This document shows, piece by piece, positions 39,652 to 50,409 of a stretch of 64,000 nt of DNA. Source of the stretch: Magicicada septendecula (Eukaryota > Arthropoda > Insecta > Hemiptera > Cicadidae); NCBI GenBank assembly GCA_034769895.1, contig CM068373.1, positions 198,690,134 to 198,754,133 on the forward strand, read 5' to 3'. Every line of letters begins with the position of its first letter. Position 1 is the stretch's first letter. The position numbers and the translations under genes were made by a program. The notes under the pieces are model-generated. The model did not search any database. It saw only the letters and a list, made by a program, of their open reading frames with translations, and was not told where the DNA came from.

Positions 39652-41877
39652 TGTGCTGAGTCAAATGATTCAGCGCGAGTTTATTGGCATTTTTGACTGT
39701 AAAGACAGTACAAAAGTTAATGTAATAAGGAGTGCTGCTCTCTACCCGCGGATAGGAGAGGCTACCGTTTTCGAGTTTTCACCGTTTGATCGGTGTTTCC
39801 ATCTGCTGAGTTTTTCCAGCAGTTTTAAACAACAGTGCTGCTCACTGGCGTTAATTGCGGTACTCAAACGAGACAATGCCGAATTACCTAAGTTTTGTCT
39901 GGCAAAATACTTCAGGGTTGACGGACGCTTTTTCTCTTCGGTGGAGAGGTAATTTTCCAAAATCCTCTAACTACTATGGAGAGATAAGTTTCTTCACGAC
40001 TGCGGTGAGTTTTGATTTCATTATATTAATTATATACTGAATTTTTAAAGGAGAAAACGTTTTTTTAGTAAGCTTGAGTAAGCGTGCCCACTTGTTGAAT
40101 CATGCATGGTGAAAGACGTAATTGTTCGTAAAGTTTTTATAAACCAATAAAGCTTGATTATTGGAGTGTCAGAATCTCGGCTTTAATACCTAAGGTACAA
40201 TAACCACAATATATTTAATTTTACACTTTCATTAACACCGATGTAACGAGATTCGGTTGAGCACTTAACCTGTTACACAATGTGTCGTCATTAAGTGGTA
40301 TAAAGTTTTGCTACAATGACAGTAAAACTTTATACATATATAATTGGGAACTTACTCAGGCACGTTTTAAACGTAAATCATGTCACATTCAAAGTTATAG
40401 TATTCTCAGATTCTATGGAGTAAAAAACTATGTGTTTTAAATAAATTCTTCGCCACGTGGTAACCTCAGTTTCACTCAAAGTGATAAGTTCATAAGGTGT
40501 TACAGAGCCAAGATAAATTATCGTATTGCAAAAGCAACTCGCATTCAGTGAGGTTCAAGTTATAAAGCGTTATAAAGAATCATTGTTAGAGAACTTTTTT
40601 AAGTAAGGCATGTTGGCCAAAATAATGTTACCAAGTTTTATTATGTACAACACAACTAGGTGTTGTTTTTATTTATGTATTTTGGAGGGTGTCCAAACAG
40701 TGGGGGCATTTGTGTGTGGTCTCTCACTAAAAATGTAATGTGTGACAATAGGGTTCACTGAACAGAGACAAGTCCTGCTACCACTGAACGAAATGACATC
40801 TTAAAAGCTCCACACTCGACACCGAAGAGAACAACGACCGGAACAACATGCCAATCATGAGATCGCCACGCTATAAATAAGATATCATCCTTCTGGGCAC
40901 ATATAAGCAGGTGAAAAATATCCATTTATATTCACACGTAGAATCCACATGGCACCAGATATACATAATCATCAGTTTTACCGTTCAAGTATACATTCAT
41001 TTGGATCCCCAATTGATGGGACAGTTTAGTGTGAACACTAAGTATTAATTGTAAATTTCAATACATGTATAGTAAATTGTCAGTTCAGAGACTGACATGT
41101 CTACAACACAGTATCCAACTTAGATTTCCACTCATTTCTTTATAGTACTTTCGCTACAGATTTAAAGTCAGTTTTGTTATTACCAATTTTCTCAAGTTTA
41201 ATTTACTATGCATAAAAACATATATTTTCTCTTATTTTTAAAATCTGGTTATGTCATTTGTATAAAAAGATTACTGGGGAGGTAGGTGTTATTTTAAATT
41301 AGTTTCAACCAAGCTGTGCATGTCGAAACACTTTTCAACTTGTTTGTCGAAACAAGGTTGTTGAAACAAGGTTGTTGAGACTGGTTATAAATTGAAGAAA
41401 CATGTCCGTCTCTGACACACAAATGTATTTTTTTATATAAGGTGCTAATATTGTACAATTTTTCTCTTTTCATTAATTGGCCCTATTTTAGTCTATATAA
41501 AATCTTTATATTAATCATGGTAACTGGGGGGCGTTAATTATTTTAAACAATTTTTATTTCTCACCTTAATTAAGTATTTTAGCACTTAGCCACTTAGGCA
41601 CTTCTTTTAAATTTTTAATGTCCTGGGGACATTTGTATGTAATACTTTCATGATACACATGACGTGCAATTAACCCACACCATGGGGGTACATTTATAGA
41701 TATAAATCTTTAATCCTAATTGGGATTCCTATAAAGAAGAAGTTTAGAATTTATATACACCAGAAGGGTAATATAAACAAGGGCGTGGCAAGAGACCTTT
41801 ATGTATTTGTATACTATTGTATATGTAATTTGTCTTGTGGAACGTGTTATGTCTGTATATTTCTGTGTACATTTTGG

Positions 41878-41916
<39 letters not shown>

Positions 41917-42624
41917 ATTATGCATTGCTGTACATTTTGGTGGGATATAGGGATTTATTATAGGGATTTATTATAGGGATTTATTATAGGGATTTATTAT
42001 TAGAATTTATATACACCAGTAGACGAGTATTCTATCTCAATAATCGTGGCTGATCATTTCTTTATGAAAATTAATTATTTTATTTAACAAGTATAGTAAG
42101 TGTCACCTTTAAAGTTCATTTAAATTGGATGAATAATTATTTTAATTATTAATAGTAACTGTGAATGAAATTATTTACCTTCATCAATTTTTATACTGCA
42201 TTTTAAAAGAAACATATGATATAAATTTTATATTTTAAGAAATAGTTTAATGGGAGTTTTATTTTGAGGTTAATGATTATTTTACATTTCCAATTCATTG
42301 ATGGTGACATAGCAATTATTTTCATGGACTCAGTTAATATTTTTCAGGTGGCCTTGTTGAGAGGGTATACTTCTTTAGTTAACCATTTAAAAGGGGAATT
42401 CTAAATCACTGTTGTTTTTTTGTTATTAATATTATGAGATAGAATAATAAAACCATTGTTAATTATTTAATTCTTGAGTTTTTATTGCAAGTCCCGTCTT
42501 ACTGGATCCAGCGCAATTTTTAGCTTCTCTAGGCCTTAGCCTAGTTTTAATTAACTTGTAACCCCTCTTTACAAAAAGAAATATTCTTTTTGTTTTAACT
42601 ACTCAAAATGAAGTAGGGGTTACA
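39652..42624 (+). repeat. 5' LTR (2973 bp)
   Basis: This long terminal repeat begins TGTGCTGAG and ends GGTTACA. At about 3 kb it is far longer than the few hundred bases usual for gypsy LTRs and makes up a quarter of the element. It contains an (AT)16 run at 41881-41912 and a tandem array of a 13-bp unit (AGGGATTTATTAT) near 41948-42000 with four copies. It should hold the promoter and polyadenylation signals, but I cannot place the R region with confidence. Open frames in its first 300 bp appear in both copies and have no recognisable domain. Confidence 0.93.
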
Positions 42625-42626
42625 TT

Positions 42627-42637
42627 TGGTAGCAGAG
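42627..42637 (+). promoter_or_regulatory. Primer-binding site, complementary to initiator tRNA-Met 3' end
   Basis: TGGTAGCAGAG starts two bases after the 5' LTR. Its complement ends CTCTGCTACCA, which agrees with the 3' end of animal initiator methionine tRNA. Minus-strand cDNA synthesis would start here. Complementarity stops after 11 bases (the next bases are CGCGC). Confidence 0.7.
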
Positions 42638-43270
42638 CGCGCTTACGATGAGGGTCAACCCTTGGGTCCTAGTGTGTGACGGGGCTTGCAAACTTAGGAA
42701 ATATTTTGGAATTTTCACAAGGTTAAGTTCAAATTGAACTTAGAAAAATTTTAAAGGCCCTATATCCCAAGGTTGAAAATATTTTGTTAGTTTTAAGGTT
42801 TGAAACATATGTATATGTACTTGCCCGCCTTGCATAGTGAATAGTGCCACGTGGTAGGAAATTTTAGAAGGGGAAATCCCTGGGCAAGACTTATCGCAGT
42901 CGGTGCTTAGTTAGTTTGAGTTTACCTTACCCAGGTTTGGGGAGGTGTTGCGGTTTTTTGTGATTAGGCGGTATGGCCCGATCAGCAGTCGGTTTCTGCC
43001 GATAAATGGTAGCCGGAGGTAACCTAAGAATGGTTAAAATAAATTTTCGTTGGTCGGTATTTTGTTTTTCGTGTTGTGTGTGTTGTGTGTGTGTCGCGTT
43101 CCTTTTGTTTGGTGTAATCGAGTGTGAGCTGTTCAGGTAGTGGGCTAGTTCTCGCATCGTTAGGTGGACCCGCAGTCTACTGTTTGGAAGAACAGTACTT
43201 GGGTTTTTCAGATTCTGATTAGTTAGAATAAGTTTTAAGATTTTGTTAAGTGTGCCGACCGCGAAGTGAG
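42638..43270 (+). other. Retrotransposon leader, non-coding
   Basis: This is the untranslated leader between primer site and gag, and presumably carries packaging and dimerisation signals. I see a GT-rich microsatellite-like run near 43070-43095 but no clear structure to name. Confidence 0.6.
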
Positions 43271-44542
43271 ATGACTTCGATAAATCCTGAGTTGTTTGTG
43301 AGGGAGGAAATTGAGTTCGAGCTCCGGGCCCGGGGTAAAGAAACCCAAGGCAATGTCCAAACCTTACGGCGGCTGCTCCGTGAAGCGCTGACGGCGGGAG
43401 ATGCGCTCTCCAGGGTCACTATCACTGACCCCGAGAGTGAGTGGGAACGGTGTACGGAAAAGTGGGGTGAGCTGAAGGAGTCGGCTCAATCCGTCGAAAG
43501 TTTGGAGGAGAGACCGGGATGCTGTCTCGTTGTCCGGCGGATCCGGCAACGTATGCAGCACTTGATTCATCGGCTGCAGAATTTACTGGCACAAGTCAGT
43601 GAACCGCCATATATAACACCGCCACCATATAATATAAAAGAGATAATACAGGAGATTACCTCGACCCTCCAAGGGTCACCACCGGTAAGAGCATCTACCC
43701 CAATTCCGGTTGTTGAGGAGTCCGTGATCTCAGCGCTGAACACTTCTTCATACAGAGAAGTAGAGCCTGTACGGACTGGTTCGGGGGCGGCAACGTACAA
43801 CCACCTGCCCAACCCACTTGCCGATATTATTAAACAACTGCCAGTCGTGGACGGACTGGAAGCAGATAAACTACTCCCGTTTTTTAAGATAGTCTTTGAA
43901 TTGAAGGACTATCCGGGTATGATGGAGCGAACGGTGCTCGAACTCATTTTCCCCTACTGTCGCGGTACCATGGCTGACAGGGTGGCGGAGGTAATGCGAC
44001 GTAAGGAAGGTGTGGATGAGTTCCACCGGGTGGTGCTGAGGGCGTTCGTACCCAGTAGAATGATGGAGCAATTGCGCCATCGGCATTTTTATAAAGTACA
44101 GGCACGGGGCGAAACATTGGCCCAGTATGTGCTGCGAATGCGCCAGGTAGCGTGTATTCTGGGAATGGGCATGTCGGAGGAAGAGGTAGTCCAACACATC
44201 CTCGACGGCGTCTCTGCCGACGACCGTCTGCGACTAGTTTTTGCACAGCGGCCGCAGTGGTTTACCGACCTGGAGCGACTCTGCGTTATGACGGAGACCA
44301 TGCAGATGACCGACCAGGCGAGCGGAAACAGTAGACGAGCCGAACCAAGACCTCAGACATCGGAAGGGGCCAGAGAGCCTACCTTCCCCCGACAGGCCCA
44401 GCCAGCTCGAAATCGTCAGCAAACAAATCCAAATACTGTGATTTGTTATAATTGTAACCGCCCGGGACACGTGGCGAGAAATTGTATGCGAAGGCGCGCG
44501 CGACCAGCACCACCTATGTCTAGACCAGCGCCAAAAAACTAA
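43271..44542 (+). CDS. gag: Gag polyprotein of Ty3/gypsy retrotransposon
   Basis: This is the 423-residue structural protein that forms the virus-like particle and binds genomic RNA. The start is the ATG at 43271 (MTSINPEL); an upstream in-frame GTG at 43250 is not preferred in a eukaryote. The capsid-like region is in the second half (ADIIKQLPVVDGLEADKLLP through the AQYVLRMRQ and WFTDLERL blocks), followed by an Arg/Pro/Gln-rich linker and a single CCHC zinc knuckle, CYNCNRPGHVARNC (about 44448-44489). The C-terminal tail is basic. The TAA stop (44540-44542) follows directly after a slippery heptamer, so a fraction of ribosomes would shift into pol. No internal lesion is seen. Confidence 0.93.
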   Translation: MTSINPELFVREEIEFELRARGKETQGNVQTLRRLLREALTAGDALSRVTITDPESEWERCTEKWGELKESAQSVESLEERPGCCLVVRRIRQRMQHLIHRLQNLLAQVSEPPYITPPPYNIKEIIQEITSTLQGSPPVRASTPIPVVEESVISALNTSSYREVEPVRTGSGAATYNHLPNPLADIIKQLPVVDGLEADKLLPFFKIVFELKDYPGMMERTVLELIFPYCRGTMADRVAEVMRRKEGVDEFHRVVLRAFVPSRMMEQLRHRHFYKVQARGETLAQYVLRMRQVACILGMGMSEEEVVQHILDGVSADDRLRLVFAQRPQWFTDLERLCVMTETMQMTDQASGNSRRAEPRPQTSEGAREPTFPRQAQPARNRQQTNPNTVICYNCNRPGHVARNCMRRRARPAPPMSRPAPKN

Positions 44543-44579
44543 GTAGACAGGGGAAGATATTTCGGAGGATGTCTTCCCC
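44533..44579 (+). promoter_or_regulatory. Programmed -1 ribosomal frameshift signal (gag-pol)
   Basis: The heptamer A AAA AAC (44533-44539) sits in the gag frame right before the TAA stop. Pol is exactly in the -1 frame, open from 44524. Ten bases downstream a stem-loop forms: GGGGAAGA (44550-44557) pairs with TCTTCCCC (44572-44579). Three further pairs (one U-G) extend it to 11 bp with an 8-base loop. Slippery site, spacer and stem-loop together are the classic arrangement. The first ATG of the pol frame (44569) lies inside the stem-loop. Confidence 0.85.
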
Positions 44580-47500
44580 CCGCTTCAATTCTGTTCAACT
44601 TCCGTCGACCTCTAGGCAGCCGTTAAAAGCCCAATCTTCAAATATCAAGGTCCAGTCCGCTACCTCGCAACAACTTTCTGTATGCCCCTTTCTGTCGCTC
44701 GAGGTAAAGGGGGGTCAGCTCAGAGCCTTAGTTGACTCCGGTTCAGCCCGATCCATCATTTCATCTCGGGTACATGCGGACCTTGAACAACAGGGTTTAA
44801 TTAAAAGGTCAGAAAAGTCATCTGCTATATGCTGGACGGCATCCCGTGAAATCTTGCCTATCTCCCGGGTTACTTCCTTTAAGATCAAAATTGATGGGTT
44901 TTCTTGGGTGTGGTCTTTTCTGGTTTCTCCTGCTCTGGGAGTGGATTGTATCATTGGTGCCGATTTTATCGCAAAAAGTGGTCTCGTGATGGACATCCAA
45001 GCGCACCAATGTTTTTTTAAATTTAATCGGGAGGTTTTAATTCCGTTCCTTGGGTACCAGGGCGCTAAGCCGGGTATCCAAGAAGTAGCTTGTCCCGATT
45101 CTGCACGAGACCATCTCACTCCATCCCAGCAGACGGCCTTAGATCATTTGTGTGAGGAATTTCCCGAGGTGTTAACTCCTACTTTGGGACTCACACACCT
45201 GCTGGAATATAAAATCAGTCTTACAGATACGAAGATAGTGAGGTCACACCCTTACAAGTTTGCCCCTCCTAAGATGACCATTCTGCGAGAGAAGGTTCAA
45301 GAATTGTTGGATCAAGGGGTGATTGAACCTTCTCATTCCAGCTATGCCAGTCCAGCATTTTTAGTGCCAAAGCCTGGTGGCAAACAAAGAATGGTTATAG
45401 ATTACAGGAAGTTGAACGCAAATATCGAGGTGGATTCTGTTCCCCTCCCGGATTTACATTCGGCCTTTGATTGGTTCAGTGGGGCCAGATTTTATACCAT
45501 TATCGATCTGAACGCGGCCTATCATCAGATACCTCTTGCCAAAGAAAGTAAACCATACACAGCTTTTTGTGTACCCTGGAATTTGTACCAGTACACAAGG
45601 GTTCCCATGGGTTTGGCTGTGGGGGCCCAGACACTTACTCGCCTTCTTGACACTGTCTTTCACGACGTCAAATTCCGTTTCATCTATAATTATCTTGACG
45701 ATCTGTTGGTGTATAGTGAGACTTTCGAGGATCATCTGCGGCATTTAAGAGAGGTGTTGGGTCGTTTAAGAGAGGCTGGTCTCACTGTCAATCCCGAAAA
45801 GGTTCGTTTCGCCCAAGAGAGTATTTCTTTCTTGGGCCATTTAATTTCATACAAGGGCGTGACGGTAGACCCAGAGAGGACACAAGGCATCCGTGACTTT
45901 CCTCCGCCAAGGGATGCGAAAGGCATAGCGAGATTCGTCGGTATGATAAATTTTTATCGGCGTTTCATACCGAATATCGCTGAAATTGCCGCTCCCTTGA
46001 ATGAACTGAGGAAGAAGGGGGCAAAGTTTGCATGGGGGGAAAACCAACAGAAGGCTTTTGATACCTTAAAGGAAGCCATCATTTCCCCACCGGTGTTGCG
46101 GATGCCCGACTTTTCAAAGCCGTTCATTTTGCAGACGGACGTGAGTTCGGTTGCGCTCGGAGCGGTCCTTTCCCAGGTTATTGACGACGCTAGGCAGCCT
46201 GTGGCTTTTATCTCACGCACGTTGACCCAGCAAGAACGTAAATCATCCGTTTATGAGCTAGAGTGTTTAGCTGTTGTATACGCTCTAGATAAGTTCAGGC
46301 GTTTCCTGGAACATGCTGAGTTCCTGCTCGAGACCGACAATCAGGCTCTCTCATGGCTTCTAGCTCATCCCCGGCAACTGGGTAAAATTGGTAGATGGGT
46401 GGTGAAAATCTCATCCTTTAAGTTCACCGTGCAACACATCAGGGGATCCCAGAATGTGGTTGCAGATGCCTTATCCCGTATGTTTTCCCAACCCAGTGAT
46501 GCCCAAGCTGAGCAACCCTGTTCCGTTCTTCTCGATTTTCCATTAGCCTTCACTGATGTGTTACCCCATCAGTTAAACGACGAAGTGCTGGGTCAAGTCA
46601 TCCAAAATATTAAGCAGGGTAACGTACAGGCCCCTTATTTCTTGTCCAAGGGAGTCCTTTGCTGTCGAGAAAGAAAAGGACGAGCACCTAAAATCGTGCT
46701 GCCTAGCAAATTAGTGCCCATGGTCTTCAGTTACTACCATGATTCCCCAATCGGAGGCCACAAGGGAATTTCGAAGACCATTTCCAGTATTAGGAAACAT
46801 TTTATCTGGAAGGGCATGGATAGAGACATCGCGACGACAGTAAAAAACTGTCATCTGTGTGGCTTGAGCAAGCCTGCCCAGAACACCAAACTAGGGTTGT
46901 TATCTTCTGAGGTGGCGAGCAGACCAATGGAAAAGTTATTTATTGACTACGTGGGGCCGTTCCCCCGTAGCAAGTCAGGTAATGCTTACCTGCTTGTTTG
47001 TGTAGATGCTTTTTCGAAGTTTGCCTGGCTACTGCCCTTACGGCAGGCAACCGCTCGTTTGACCATCAACGCTTTACAGAACCACGTTTTTCAGCATTTC
47101 GGTATTCCGACCATCATTGTCTCGGACAATGGCCCGCAATTTATTTCAAACGAATTCAGGCGTATGTGTTTCGCCAGTGGCATCAAACACATAACCACTT
47201 CCCCTTATTATCCACAACCGTCCCATGCGGAGAGATTCAATCGGAATTTCCGGTCCGCCTTGATTGCTTATCACGCTGAGCAACAAACCACCTGGGATCA
47301 GAATCTGAAGTGGTTACAATTAGCCTTCAACACGGCCAGACACGACAGTCATCAGGCCGTGCCCTTTGAAATTTTGTTTGGATTCTCGCCCGCACTCCCG
47401 TTGACCAACCTATGGGATATCGAAGATCTTCTGCCGCGGGAGCCCAATAATAAAACTGCGGAGAGATGGAAAATGGCTCGGAAGAATTTGCTGCGAGCGC

Positions 47501-47778
47501 ACGAGCGGGTCCGTCGGCGTTATAATCAGGGGCGTATTCCAAACCCCTTCCGGATTGGTGACTGGGTCTATTGCCAAAGCCACCCACTCAGCTCTGCCGC
47601 CGACAAACGTGCTGCGAAGCTATGCTACCGTTGGTCGGGGCCATACCGAATCATAGGATTTACGTCACCGGTGACGGCCCGGCTGGGCGTACCGGGAGAC
47701 AAACAAAAGTTGTTGACAAGCCACATTTCCAAACTTAAACGTTGTCGAGGGCTATCCAAAACGTTCGAAGGGGGATAG
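44539..47778 (+). CDS. pol: Pol polyprotein: protease, reverse transcriptase, RNase H, integrase
   Basis: Pol is probably made as a Gag-Pol fusion by the -1 frameshift; counted from the in-frame ATG at 44569 it is 1069 residues. Aspartic protease active site LVDSGSARS is near residue 55. RT follows, with SPAFLVPKPGGKQRMVIDYR, then TIIDLNAAYHQIPL, and the catalytic YLDDLL at about residue 375. RNase H has LQTDVSSVALGAVLS (about 521) and ETDNQALSWLL (about 588). The integrase zinc finger H-H-C-C runs from HDSPIGGHKG (about 723) to CHLCG (about 763). The D-D-E core is FIDYVGPF (about 793), VSDNGPQF (about 854) and HAERFNR (about 888). A chromodomain is not evident in the C-terminal 150 residues. 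All catalytic residues are present and there are no frame breaks. It ends with a TAG at 47776-47778. Confidence 0.95.
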   Translation, partial: LSRQGKIFRRMSSPRFNSVQLPSTSRQPLKAQSSNIKVQSATSQQLSVCPFLSLEVKGGQLRALVDSGSARSIISSRVHADLEQQGLIKRSEKSSAICWTASREILPISRVTSFKIKIDGFSWVWSFLVSPALGVDCIIGADFIAKSGLVMDIQAHQCFFKFNREVLIPFLGYQGAKPGIQEVACPDSARDHLTPSQQTALDHLCEEFPEVLTPTLGLTHLLEYKISLTDTKIVRSHPYKFAPPKMTILREKVQELLDQGVIEPSHSSYASPAFLVPKPGGKQRMVIDYRKLNANIEVDSVPLPDLHSAFDWFSGARFYTIIDLNAAYHQIPLAKESKPYTAFCVPWNLYQYTRVPMGLAVGAQTLTRLLDTVFHDVKFRFIYNYLDDLLVYSETFEDHLRHLREVLGRLREAGLTVNPEKVRFAQESISFLGHLISYKGVTVDPERTQGIRDFPPPRDAKGIARFVGMINFYRRFIPNIAEIAAPLNELRKKGAKFAWGENQQKAFDTLKEAIISPPVLRMPDFSKPFILQTDVSSVALGAVLSQVIDDARQPVAFISRTLTQQERKSSVYELECLAVVYALDKFRRFLEHAEFLLETDNQALSWLLAHPRQLGKIGRWVVKISSFKFTVQHIRGSQNVVADALSRMFSQPSDAQAEQPCSVLLDFPLAFTDVLPHQLNDEVLGQVIQNIKQGNVQAPYFLSKGVLCCRERKGRAPKIVLPSKLVPMVFSYYHDSPIGGHKGISKTISSIRKHFIWKGMDRDIATTVKNCHLCGLSKPAQNTKLGLLSSEVASRPMEKLFIDYVGPFPRSKSGNAYLLVCVDAFSKFAWLLPLRQATARLTINALQNHVFQHFGIPTIIVSDNGPQFISNEFRRMCFASGIKHITTSPYYPQPSHAERFNRNFRSALIAYHAEQQTTWDQNLKWLQLAFNTARHDSHQAVPFEILFGFSPALPLTNLWDIEDLLPREPNNKTAERWKMARKNLLRAHERVRRRYNQGRIPNPFRIGDWVYCQSHPLSSAADKRAAKLCYRWSGPYRIIGFTSPVTARLGVPGDKQKLLTSHISKLKRCRGLSKTFEGG

Positions 47779-48134
47779 TCCCCGTAAAGATAGGACCGAG
47801 GTCCTTGTTAAATGTGGAAGTCGTGTTCAGGCGAATGGGGCGAGCCTCAGGAGATCGGAAGATCTAGCTAGCTAGGAATCTTTCTTTTGTCTTTTCCTGT
47901 CTCTCTCTCTTGTGCTGTATGCGGACTCTGATCAGGTCAGCATGCAGCACCCGCACACTTACATAATACATATCTTCTTTCGTCTCTTTCATTTTCCTTT
48001 TTGATTTCTGTTCTCCTGAGAGCAAGCTCAGCTGAGCCAACCCAACCACGAGGTCCACCGGTATCTTTTGGGGAGAGGTACACTGCAGGGTACCCTCCTG
48101 GCCTTTAACGTTGGGGCAACTATGTTGCCCTTTT
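47779..48134 (+). other. Pol to 3' LTR non-coding interval
   Basis: Here an envelope gene would be expected in errantiviruses, but no plus-strand frame of note exists. It contains a short CT-rich run (near 47900-47915) and a short GTTGGGGCAAC-like inverted motif just before the purine tract. Confidence 0.6.
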
Positions 48135-48144
48135 GGGGTGAGGG
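48135..48144 (+). promoter_or_regulatory. Polypurine tract
   Basis: GGGGTGAGGG directly abuts the 3' LTR. This is where plus-strand cDNA synthesis would be primed. One T interrupts the purines. Confidence 0.65.
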
Positions 48145-50370
48145 TGTGCTGAGTCAAATGATTCAGCGCGAGTTTATTGGCATTTTTGACTGTAAAGACA
48201 GTACAAAAGTTAATGTAATAAGTAGTGCTGCTCTCTACCCGCGGATAGGAGAGGCTACCGTTTTCGAGTTTTCACCGTTTGATCGGTGTTTCCATCTGCT
48301 GAGTTTTTCCAGCAGTTTTAAACAACAGTGCTGCTCACTGGCGTTAATTGCGGTACGCAAACGAGACAATGCCGAATTACCTAAGTTTTGTCTGGCAAAA
48401 TACTTCAGGGTTGACGGACGCTTTTTCTCTTCGGTGGAGAGGTAATTTTCCAAAATCCTCTAACTACTATGGAGAGATAAGTTTCTTCACGACTGCGGTG
48501 AGTTTTGATTTCATTATATTAATTATATACTGAATTTTTAAAGGAGAAAACGTTTTTTTAGTAAGCTTGAGTAAGCGTGCCCACTTGTTGAATCATGCAT
48601 GGTGAAAGACGTAATTGTTCGTAAAGTTTTTATAAACCAATAAAGCTTGATTATTGGAGTGTCAGAATCTCGGCTTTAATACCTAAGGTACAATAACCAC
48701 AATATATTTAATTTTACACTTTCATTAACACCGATGTAACGAGATTCGGTTGAGCACTTAACCTGTTACACAATGTGTCGTCATTAAGTGGTATAAAGTT
48801 TTGCTACAATGACAGTAAAACTTTATACATATATAATTGGGAACTTACTCAGGCACGTTTTAAACGTAAATCATGTCACATTCAAAGTTATAGTATTCTC
48901 AGATTCTATGGAGTAAAAAACTATGTGTTTTAAATAAATTCTTCGCCACGTGGTAACCTCAATTTCACTCAAAGTGATAAGTTCATAAGGTGTTACAGAG
49001 CCAAGATAAATTATCGTATTGCAAAAGCAACTCGCATTCAGTGAGGTTCAAGTTATAAAGCGTTATAAAGAATCATTGTTAGAGAACTTTTTTAAGTAAG
49101 GCATGTTGGCCAAAATAATGTTACCAAGTTTTATTATGTACAACACAACTAGGTGTTGTTTTTATTTATGTATTTTGGAGGGTGTCCAAACAGTGGGGGC
49201 ATTTGTGTGTGGTCTCTCACTAAAAATGTAATGTGTGACAATAGGGTTCACTGAACAGAGACAAGTCCTGCTACCACTGAACGAAATGACATCTTAAAAG
49301 CTCCACACTCGACACCGAAGAGAACAACGACCGGAACAACATGCCAATCATGAGATCGCCACGCTATAAATAAGATATCATCCTTCTGGGCACATATAAG
49401 CAGGTGAAAAATATCCATTTATATTCACACGTAGAATCCACATGGCACCAGATATACATAATCATCAGTTTTACCGTTCAAGTATACATTCATTTGGATC
49501 CCCAATTGATGGGACAGTTTAGTGTGAACACTAAGTATTAATTGTAAATTTCAATACATGTATAGTAAATTGTCAGTTCAGAGACTGACATGTCTACAAC
49601 ACAGCATCCAACTTAGATTTCCACTCATTTCTTTATAGTACTTTCGCTACAGATTTAAAGTCAGTTTTGTTATTACCAATTTTCTCAAGTTTAATTTACT
49701 ATGCATAAAAACATATATTTTCTCTTATTTTTAAAATCTGGTTATGTCATTTGTATAAAAAGATTACTGGGGAGGTAGGTGTTATTTTAAATTAGTTTCA
49801 ACCAAGCTGTGCATGTCGAAACACTTTTCAACTTGTTTGTCGAAACAAGGTTGTTGAAACAAGGTTGTTGAGACTGGTTATAAATTGAAGAAACATGTCC
49901 GTCTCTGACACACAAATGTATTTTTTTATATAAGGTGCTAATATTGTGCAATTTTTCTCTTTTCATTAATTGGCCCTATTTTAGTCTATATAAATTCTTT
50001 ATATTAATCATGGTAACTGGGGGGCGTTAATTATTTTAAACAATTTTTATTTCTCACCTTAATTAAGTATTTTAGCACTTAGCCACTTAGGCACTTCTTT
50101 TAAATTTTTAATGTCCTGTGGACATTTGTATGTAATACTTTCATGATACACATGACGTGCAATTAACCCACACCATGGGGGTACATTTATAGATATAAAT
50201 CTTTAATCCTAATTGGGATTCCTATAAAGAAGAAGTTTAGAATTTATATACACCAGAAGGGTAATATAAACAAGGGCGTGGCAAGAGACCTTTATGTATT
50301 TGTATACTATTGTATATGTAATTTGTCTTGTGGAACGTGTTATGTCTGTATATTTCTGTGTACATTTTGG

Positions 50371-50409
<39 letters not shown>

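Noticed and set aside
39653-39952. A 99-codon open frame at the start of the 5' LTR, repeated at 48146-48445
   Set aside because: It is present in both LTRs, starts from a GTG at the LTR edge, has no recognisable domain, and frames on the other strand are equally open. I treat it as LTR sequence, not a gene.
41881-41912. (AT)16 run as a possible functional element
   Set aside because: It is an ordinary microsatellite within the LTR, the same length in both copies.
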